Source: Lutispora sp.
GTDB taxonomy: Bacteria > Bacillota > Clostridia > Lutisporales > Lutisporaceae
Assembly: GCA_030834765.1 (NCBI GenBank)
Contig: JAUQXG010000386.1
Coordinates: forward strand, 1 to 9,416
Length of the DNA stretch: 9,416 nt
Direction: 5' to 3'
In this document: piece by piece, positions 1-4,509 of the stretch
How positions within the stretch are numbered: the first letter of the stretch is position 1
Layout: each line of letters begins with the position of its first letter
Position numbers and translations under genes: made by a program
Notes under the pieces: generated by a model
What the model saw: only the letters and a program-made list of their open reading frames with translations
Databases searched by the model: none
Told to the model about the DNA's origin: nothing

Positions 1-165
1 AAGTTTTGTCACGTTAGAATCTACATTTCTTCCAATGTATTCGATGCAATGTACTTCAGAAGACTTATAACCCTTAAGACTGTCTTCCATCTTAAACTTA
101 TTAAGCCAAACCATCTTGTTAAATAAGCCCCTGAAACCCATTATGACCTGTTCTTCTTTGTTCAT
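1..165 (-). CDS. MarR-family transcriptional regulator (3' end outside the window)
   Basis: Only the first 55 codons are present; the frame is open to the left edge. The protein begins MNKEEQVIMGFRGLFNKMVW and continues with KGYKSSEVHCIEYIGRNVDSN-VTKL. This matches the start of MarR proteins: a dimerisation helix, then the helix holding the S/T-x-x-E-hydrophobic-H motif, then the NVTKLA start of the winged helix-turn-helix. Usual family length is about 140-160 residues, so roughly two thirds is missing, including the recognition helix. The ATG at 163-165 has a GGGAGG ribosome binding site (complement of 173-178) seven bases upstream, and a promoter at 200-228. MarR proteins are dimeric, usually ligand- or redox-responsive repressors that often control the divergent neighbour. 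Regulation of itself and of lpdA is therefore likely by inference. The ligand is unknown. Confidence 0.85.
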   Translation of the reverse strand, partial: MNKEEQVIMGFRGLFNKMVWLNKFKMEDSLKGYKSSEVHCIEYIGRNVDSNVTKL

Positions 166-199
166 GGCCTGGCCTCCCAACCGTTGGTGCATTAACAAT

Positions 200-228
200 A
201 TTATATTAAATTTTTGCTTCTATTTCAA
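200..228 (-). promoter_or_regulatory. Sigma-A promoter of the marR-like gene
   Basis: On the minus strand, TTGAAA (complement of 223-228) and a perfect TATAAT (complement of 200-205) are separated by exactly 17 bases. The start of transcription would fall near 193, giving a leader of about 28 bases before the ATG at 165. Spacing and hexamers are close to ideal for the housekeeping sigma factor. Confidence 0.7.
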
Positions 229-291
229 CAATATTAAAATAATTATTTTAGGAATTGAGCTATATGTGAAAAAAGAGAGCCGCTGGATTGA

Positions 292-322
292 ATATCTATA
301 ATCAGATTTACCTTATAGATAT
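292..322. promoter_or_regulatory. Candidate operator: 10+10 base inverted repeat
   Basis: ATATCTATAA (292-301) and TTATAGATAT (313-322) are perfect inverted copies separated by 11 bases. The arm centres are 21 bases apart, two helical turns, so both arms would lie on the same face of the DNA. The site sits between the two divergent promoters, upstream of both. There is no T-run on either side, so it does not look like a terminator. A dimeric regulator site is the natural reading, perhaps for the adjacent MarR-family protein, though typical MarR sites are shorter and more compact. The binding protein is unknown. Confidence 0.4.
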
Positions 323-384
323 AAAGAGACATGGTAAACGGAAGACACCGTTAAAAACAAAACAAAGGGAACCCCCCAGGCCTA

Positions 385-413
385 TTGTCCCTAAGTATTG
401 CCTATGGTATTAT
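385..413 (+). promoter_or_regulatory. Probable lpdA promoter (extended -10)
   Basis: TTGTCC (385-390) lies 17 bases before TATTAT (408-413), which is preceded by TGG (405-407), an extended -10 element. An overlapping TATAAT (411-416) is an alternative -10 but has no matching -35. The transcript would start near 420 and have a leader of about 58 bases. Confidence 0.5.
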
Positions 414-478
414 AATATTGCTTGAGAGCTCTTTTGAGAATACTCAGATAATTCTATTTTTAAATAGGCGGTGTATTT

Positions 479-1876
479 ATGGAAAATGATATAGTGATTA
501 TTGGAGGCGGACCCGGAGGTTATGTGGCTGCCATCAGAGCAGCTCAATTAGGAGCAAAGGTTTGCTTAGTAGAAGAACGGGAAATGGGAGGAACCTGCCT
601 AAACAGAGGTTGTATTCCCACCAAGGCGTTATATACCAATGCTGAGATTATGAATACATTAAAAGAGATAGATCATTTCGGAATTCAAGTAGACAATTAT
701 GGGATAAATGTGGAACAGGTACAAAAAAGAAAGCAAGATGTAGTAGATAAGTTGGTAGATGGAATTGAAAAGGTTGTAAAGGCACATGGTATAAAAGTGT
801 TAAGAGGACGAGGGGAGATACTGGATAAAAATACAGTTCATGTGGTTTTAAATGATGGAGAAGAACAAAGCATCACTGCAAAGAATATTATTATTGCCAC
901 AGGATCAAGACCATCCATACCAAATATACCAGGAGCTGACTTAGAAGGAGTCATCACCAGTGATGATATATTAAACTTTCGAGAAATACCAAAACGCTTG
1001 GCAGTGGCAGGCAGTGGGGTTATAGGTATTGAATTTGCATATATATTTAATGCGTTAGGATCAGAAGTTTCTGTTATATCCTCCACACTATTAAAAAGAG
1101 TAGATAAAGATATTACAAAAAGACTTCCAAGTATATTAAAAAAACAAGGTATTCAGCTTTATGCCGAAGTAAGAGCGAAGGAAATCATTAAGGGTGAAAA
1201 TGGGTTGATTATCAAGGCTGGAGGTAAAAAAGGCGATATAGAGGTAGAAGCAGATTATTTATTGATGGCTTCTGGCAGAGAGCCTATATTTGAAGGGCTG
1301 AACCTAGATAAAATGGAAATCGAATACGATAAAAATGGCATCAAAGTAAATAATCACTTTGAAACGAATATTTCTGGTATCTATGCAATAGGAGATGTAA
1401 TCGGTGGAGTCATGCTGGCCCATGTGGCATCTCATGAGGGGATTCATGCAGTAGAGCATATAATGGGCATTACCTCAAATGTGAAACATGAAGTAGTTCC
1501 AGACTGCATATTTATAAATCCACAGATTGCCTATGTAGGTTTAACAGAGGAAATGGCAATAGCAAAAGCCTTAGATTATAAAGTGAGCAAATTTATGTTT
1601 GGAGCCAACGGAAAAGCATTGGCAATGGGAGAACCAGAAGGGTTTGTCAAAGTTATTGCCACTGGAGAAGAAAATAAGATCATAGGGGTACATATAATGG
1701 GCCCTCATGCTTCAGATTTGATTCATGAAGGAGCATTGGCTATAACCCATGAGATGAAAGCAGAGGACATATCCAATACCATTCATGCGCATCCTACATT
1801 GGCTGAAGCTTTCAGCGAAGCGGTTTTAGGATTAAGCGGAGAAGCGATTCACATGGCACCAGTAAAAAAGAGATAG
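479..1876 (+). CDS. lpdA: Dihydrolipoyl dehydrogenase (E3)
   Basis: This FAD-dependent cytoplasmic enzyme reoxidises dihydrolipoyl groups with NAD+, serving 2-oxoacid dehydrogenase complexes or the glycine cleavage system. The 465 residues are a full-length E3. Visible features are the FAD-binding GGGPGG at residues 9-14, redox cysteines C40 and C45 in GGTCLNRGCIPTK, an NAD-binding GSGVIGIEFA at 178-187, the second FAD motif AIGD at 303-306, and the C-terminal HAHPTLAE (436-443) with the catalytic His-Glu pair H438 and E443. There is no N-terminal lipoyl domain, which some clostridial homologues carry. The ATG has AGGCGGTG about six bases upstream. The gene stands alone between a divergent MarR regulator and a terminator; no E1, E2 or gcv gene is in view, so the partner complex is unknown. 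Mercuric or glutathione reductase is less likely given the CLNRGC and HAHPT details. Confidence 0.93.
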   Translation: MENDIVIIGGGPGGYVAAIRAAQLGAKVCLVEEREMGGTCLNRGCIPTKALYTNAEIMNTLKEIDHFGIQVDNYGINVEQVQKRKQDVVDKLVDGIEKVVKAHGIKVLRGRGEILDKNTVHVVLNDGEEQSITAKNIIIATGSRPSIPNIPGADLEGVITSDDILNFREIPKRLAVAGSGVIGIEFAYIFNALGSEVSVISSTLLKRVDKDITKRLPSILKKQGIQLYAEVRAKEIIKGENGLIIKAGGKKGDIEVEADYLLMASGREPIFEGLNLDKMEIEYDKNGIKVNNHFETNISGIYAIGDVIGGVMLAHVASHEGIHAVEHIMGITSNVKHEVVPDCIFINPQIAYVGLTEEMAIAKALDYKVSKFMFGANGKALAMGEPEGFVKVIATGEENKIIGVHIMGPHASDLIHEGALAITHEMKAEDISNTIHAHPTLAEAFSEAVLGLSGEAIHMAPVKKR

Positions 1877-1883
1877 AAGATGA

Positions 1884-1935
1884 AAAAAAGGCATTTCGAA
1901 CCATTCATGCAATGGGGAGAAATGCTTTTTATTTT
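1884..1935 (+). terminator. Intrinsic terminator after lpdA
   Basis: GCATTTC (1891-1897) pairs with GAAATGC (1919-1925), with an inner stem CCATT/AATGG (1901-1905 with 1911-1915) closing a five-base loop. The stem is followed by TTTTTATTTT, and the A-run before it can extend the pairing. It begins within 10 bases of the lpdA stop, so it isolates lpdA from the genes downstream. Confidence 0.85.
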
Positions 1936-1947
1936 AAAAGTGTTTTA

Positions 1948-1976
1948 TTGCATATCTAAAAAGTCCAGATTATAAT
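1948..1976 (+). promoter_or_regulatory. Promoter upstream of the possible regulator remnant and thioesterase gene
   Basis: TTGCAT (1948-1953) is separated by 17 bases from a perfect TATAAT (1971-1976). Transcription would start near 1983. That leaves almost 190 bases before the thioesterase ATG, unusually long for a simple leader. It makes more sense if the promoter originally served the decayed reading frame at 2028-2136. Confidence 0.55.
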
Positions 1977-2027
1977 ATATTAAATGAATGAAGGCATTGC
2001 AATTAAAAATAGTGAGGTAAAACCATC

Positions 2028-2136
2028 TTGAAACAGAGAAAAGCTTTCTGAAATTCTTGTACACGCCATGTTTTTTATAGCGAGGATAGAAGACTTAATT
2101 TTTGAAGATTATTACAGCATATTAAATCTAAAATAA
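2028..2136 (+). pseudogene. Possible remnant of a MarR-like regulator gene
   Basis: A stretch of protein-like sequence, LSEILVHAMFFIARIEDL followed by IFEDYYSILNLK, reads in one frame from about 2035 to a TAA at 2134-2136. It resembles the first helix of many Firmicute MarR regulators, which typically read L-x-E-L-L-V...I-x-x-I-E-x..., then L-x-I-x-E-x-H. A GAGGT (2014-2018) lies nine bases before a TTG codon (2028-2030) that begins M-K-Q-R in a frame offset by one. Loss of two bases in the GA-rich stretch at 2034-2040 would join them. If real, the gene has a frameshift and has lost everything after the first helix. It would have stood directly upstream of the thioesterase gene, a common place for such a regulator. 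The match is short and made by eye; it may be chance. Confidence 0.3.
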
Positions 2137-2171
2137 CATTTTATATAGTTTAAGATAGGAGAAGATATGAT

Positions 2172-2675
2172 ATGATACATAAAGTAATGAGGAAGCAGCA
2201 TAACAGTAAAACCTGTATAGTCTGCGGGTTGAAAAATGATGCGGGACTAAAGGCTTCTTTTTTTGAGATTGACAATGGAGAATTGATTTCTATTTTTACA
2301 CCTTCAGTAAAGCATCAAAGCTATCCCGGAAGACTTCATGGAGGAATAGCTGGAGCCGTATTAGATGAGACCATAGGCAGAGCAATTATGATCAATCATG
2401 AGAATATATGGGGTGTAACCGTTGAGCTGAATGTAAAATACAAAAAACCTATTCCATTAGACCAGGAGTTGAAAGTTGTAGGAAGAATCAGTAAAGATTC
2501 TAGCAGACTATTTGAAGGAACTGGAGAAATAGTTTTGCAAAATGGAGAAGTAGCCGCAACGGCATGGGGCAAATATATGAAAATGCCCATTGAGAAGATT
2601 GCTGATTTTTCCGAGAATCACGAGGAATGGAAGAGGGTAGAGTCTGAGAAAGATCCTTTAGAAATAGATATTTAG
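2172..2675 (+). CDS. PaaI-type hotdog-fold acyl-CoA thioesterase
   Basis: This 167-residue cytoplasmic protein of the PaaI/YbgC hotdog superfamily probably hydrolyses an acyl- or aryl-CoA thioester; the substrate cannot be told from sequence. The core motif YPGRLHGGIAGAVLDETIG spans residues 51-69, with HGG at 56-58 and the probable catalytic acidic residues D65/E66 in the central helix. Beta-strand segments follow (VTVELNVKYKKPIPL at 82-96, and the GTGEIVLQNGEVAATAWGKY region at 116-135). The N-terminal C15-I-V-C18-G followed by N-D-A-G-L is a signature of one PaaI-like subgroup. The C-terminal ~30 residues are charged and lie beyond the fold. The ATG has AGGAGAAG (2157-2164) seven bases upstream. 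It lies about 70 bases before sdaAB, in the same direction, with no terminator between, so read-through into the serine dehydratase genes is possible. Confidence 0.82.
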   Translation: MIHKVMRKQHNSKTCIVCGLKNDAGLKASFFEIDNGELISIFTPSVKHQSYPGRLHGGIAGAVLDETIGRAIMINHENIWGVTVELNVKYKKPIPLDQELKVVGRISKDSSRLFEGTGEIVLQNGEVAATAWGKYMKMPIEKIADFSENHEEWKRVESEKDPLEIDI

Positions 2676-2681
2676 TAGGAC

Positions 2682-2690
2682 TGCTATTAT
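2682..2690 (+). promoter_or_regulatory. Possible extended -10 promoter for sdaAB-sdaAA
   Basis: TGC followed by TATTAT (2685-2690), overlapping TATAAT (2688-2693), lies just past the thioesterase stop and about 55 bases before the sdaAB start. No -35 hexamer is recognisable. The sda genes may thus have their own promoter as well as read-through from the gene before. Confidence 0.3.
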
Positions 2691-2745
2691 AATTTATGTA
2701 AAAAGATTAAATAATAAAGTAAAAGTATAGGGGACGGTGTTGGTT

Positions 2746-3426
2746 ATGCAGAAAAGTATTTTTGATATTTTAGGTCCTATCATGATAGGACCATCAAGCT
2801 CTCATACGGCTGGTGCCGAAAAAATAGGAAGGGTTGCAAGGGCTATTGCAGACGGGTCCTTAAAAAAGGCAATTTTTTATCTGCACGGCTCATTTGCCAA
2901 CACATATAAAGGACATGGTACGGATAAGGCTCTGGTGGCAGGTATTCTTGACATGGAAGCAGATGATGAAAGAATAAAGGAATCCCTTACTTTGGCTAAA
3001 AGCATGGGTATAAGCGTAGAGTTTGTAGAAACTGATCTTGGGGATGTGCATCCTAATACAGTTAAAATAGTTATTGTGAAGACGGATGATACAGAGGTAT
3101 CAGTAATAGGATCTTCTATCGGCGGAGGCGGAATTGTTATAACAAAGATAAATGATGATGAAATTGAATATGACGGCAAGTATCCTCTATTGATCATAAA
3201 GCATAAAGATATACATGGCGTGATAAGCAGCATCACTGGTGTTGTTGCAGATTATGGAATAAATATAGCAACCTTAAAGGTTGGCAGACAGGCTAGAGGA
3301 GAGCTAGCCTCCACCGTTATAGAGACAGATGCAATCGTCCCTGAAAATGCCATAGAAAAGATATCTCAGCTTAATGGAATAAATAGTGTAAGAAAAATAA
3401 ATGCAATAGGAGGTCACCATGTATAG
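2746..3426 (+). CDS. sdaAB: L-serine dehydratase, iron-sulfur-dependent, beta subunit
   Basis: This is the beta subunit of the two-chain [4Fe-4S] L-serine dehydratase, which converts L-serine to pyruvate and ammonia in the cytoplasm. Counting from the ATG at 2746 it has 226 residues, a usual length. The N-terminal part has SIFDILGPIMIGPSSSHTAG (residues 4-23) and HGSFANTYKGHGTDKAL (47-63), typical of the beta domain. From about residue 147 an ACT domain follows (YPLLIIKHKDIHGVISSITG and on to about 220), probably a ligand-binding regulatory domain. An in-frame GTG at 2737 and TTG at 2740 lie within five bases of the AGGGGA (2729-2734), too close. The ATG at 2746, about 11 bases away, is the better start. 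The last codons overlap the start of sdaAA. Confidence 0.92.
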   Translation: MQKSIFDILGPIMIGPSSSHTAGAEKIGRVARAIADGSLKKAIFYLHGSFANTYKGHGTDKALVAGILDMEADDERIKESLTLAKSMGISVEFVETDLGDVHPNTVKIVIVKTDDTEVSVIGSSIGGGGIVITKINDDEIEYDGKYPLLIIKHKDIHGVISSITGVVADYGINIATLKVGRQARGELASTVIETDAIVPENAIEKISQLNGINSVRKINAIGGHHV

Positions 3427-4291
3427 GAATGCCAGTGAATTATTGGAAGCCACTAAAAATTTAGACTGTAATATATGGGAAGTAGTGCTGGAAAATGAGA
3501 TCAAGATAAGCGACAGGACTGCCAGCGCTATCAGAGGCCAAATGTTGGAAACATTTAGCGTTATGCAGAATTCCGCAGCATTTGCCCAGGAAAGCGATAT
3601 AAAATCTATCAGCGGACTAATAGGGGGAGATGCCAAAAAAGTCAATGAGTATAGAAAAAACAATAAAACCATATGTGGTGATAGTGTCAATATTGCTATA
3701 TCAAGAGCTTTGTCTAGCTCAGAAGTAAATGCATCTATGGGAAGAATCGTTGCAGCTCCCACCGCAGGCTCCTGTGGAATATTGCCTGCTGCTATTATTA
3801 CAGCAGGGGAACAGATTGCTGCCAGCGATGAGCAGTTAGTCAATGCATTATTGACTGCTTCAGGAATTGGTCAGATTATAGCAAAGAATGCTACCTTATC
3901 AGGAGCAGAAGGCGGTTGCCAAGCTGAATGTGGCTCTGCATCAGCAATGGCCGCTGCGGCACTTGTTGAGATGTATGGAGGATCACCAGATGCAGCATTT
4001 CATGCAGCAGCCATTGCTATCAGCAATATACTTGGACTAGTATGTGATCCTGTGGCAGGGTTAGTGGAAGTTCCTTGTGCCAATAGGAATGCTATGGGCG
4101 TAGTCAATGCGATGCTTTGTGCGGATATGGCTTTAGCGGGTGTAACAAGTATTATCCCCTTTGACGAGATGATAGAAGCAATGTATAAAGTGGGCAGGCA
4201 AATGCCTGTAGCTTTCAAAGAAACAGCCTTGGGAGGAATAGCCGCAACCCCTACTGCATTGAGGCTGAAGACTGAAATATTTCATAAATAG
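3419..4291 (+). CDS. sdaAA: L-serine dehydratase, iron-sulfur-dependent, alpha subunit
   Basis: This catalytic subunit of 290 residues, standard length, carries the [4Fe-4S] cluster that directly activates the serine hydroxyl. By comparison with characterised family members, the ligands should be C167 in EGGCQAECG and C209 and C220 in CDPVAGLVEVPC; all are present. An extra cysteine, C171, lies in the first motif. The substrate-binding APTAGSCGILPA (113-124) and the C-terminal IPFDEMIEAMYKVGRQMP with ETALGG are intact, so the enzyme should be active but oxygen-sensitive, fitting an anaerobe. The ATG overlaps the sdaAB stop by eight bases, and a perfect AGGAGGT (3408-3414) lies inside the end of sdaAB, so the two chains are translationally coupled and made in equal amounts. 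Confidence 0.94.
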   Translation: MYRNASELLEATKNLDCNIWEVVLENEIKISDRTASAIRGQMLETFSVMQNSAAFAQESDIKSISGLIGGDAKKVNEYRKNNKTICGDSVNIAISRALSSSEVNASMGRIVAAPTAGSCGILPAAIITAGEQIAASDEQLVNALLTASGIGQIIAKNATLSGAEGGCQAECGSASAMAAAALVEMYGGSPDAAFHAAAIAISNILGLVCDPVAGLVEVPCANRNAMGVVNAMLCADMALAGVTSIIPFDEMIEAMYKVGRQMPVAFKETALGGIAATPTALRLKTEIFHK

Positions 4292-4316
4292 TAAGCTTGT
4301 AAATTAAGCTTTTTGA

Positions 4317-4366
4317 GGTTGTATAAGGTTTAGCACAGATTAAGCCTTATACAGCCTTTTTGTTTT
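4317..4366 (+). terminator. Intrinsic terminator of the sda operon
   Basis: GGTTGTATAAGGTTTA (4317-4332) pairs with TTAAGCCTTATACAGCC (4340-4356), allowing G-U pairs, around a short loop, and is followed by TTTTTGTTTT. A weaker hairpin with AAGCTT at 4293-4298 and 4306-4311, also followed by T residues, precedes it and may act as a first stop. Confidence 0.85.
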
Positions 4367-4384
4367 GCTTTGTGCAAACAAGTT

Positions 4385-4423
4385 TTAACTCAATTTTAAC
4401 AGAATCATAAATAAGACTTAACT
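4385..4423 (+). promoter_or_regulatory. Candidate PhoB/PhoP/OmpR-type tandem box upstream of the chemoreceptor
   Basis: TTAACT (4385-4390), TTAACA (4396-4401), a degenerate ATAAAT (4407-4412) and TTAACT (4418-4423) follow one another at exact 11-base steps. Direct hexamer repeats separated by five bases are the known layout of OmpR/PhoB-family sites; the Bacillus PhoP consensus is TT(A/C/T)ACA. A -10-like TATAAT lies at 4454-4459 with no good -35, so an activator would make sense. The region is A+T-rich, so chance remains possible. Confidence 0.35.
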
Positions 4424-4509
4424 GAAGATCGCGGAGAATTAATATAAAGCAGATATAATGTGAATAAGTAAAGACGGTAAAATTTGCATAAAAGAATGAA
4501 GGTGTTAAA

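Larger units (their letters stand above)
166..478. other. Divergent control region between the marR-like gene and lpdA
   Basis: This 313-base gap holds no convincing gene. It contains the regulator's promoter (200-228, minus strand), an inverted repeat (292-322) and the lpdA promoter (385-413), each listed separately. Further small symmetries are an 11-base palindrome CCAACCGTTGG (177-187), which overlaps the regulator's ribosome binding site; AACGG/CCGTT with a six-base loop (337-352); and AGAGCTCT (425-432), just past the expected lpdA transcription start. Any of these could be an operator. None is followed by a T-run, so none looks like a terminator. Confidence 0.6.

Noticed and set aside
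116..301. Plus-strand open frame of 61 codons
   Set aside because: It overlaps the start of the marR-like gene on the other strand and its promoter, has no ribosome binding site, and its low-complexity translation resembles no family.
337..352. AACGG/CCGTT hairpin as a terminator
   Set aside because: The stem is five base pairs and no T-run follows on either strand.
1984..2031. 15-codon reading frame starting MNEGIAIK
   Set aside because: No ribosome binding site precedes it and it begins directly at the expected transcription start.
1983..2171. Riboswitch in the long leader before the thioesterase gene
   Set aside because: I found only weak short hairpins and no recognisable aptamer core or terminator; a regulator remnant explains the leader better.
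2737..2745. GTG at 2737 or TTG at 2740 as the sdaAB start
   Set aside because: They lie only two and five bases after AGGGGA, and family members begin at the MQKSIFDILGP region, so the ATG at 2746 is preferred.
3304..3843. Long minus-strand open frame across sdaAB and sdaAA
   Set aside because: It is antisense to two clearly conserved genes and has no recognisable domain or ribosome binding site.
4449..4456. GCAGATAT as a sigma-28 (SigD) -10 element for the chemoreceptor gene
   Set aside because: One mismatch from the consensus, but no TAAA lies about 15 bases upstream, so flagellar sigma control is not supported.
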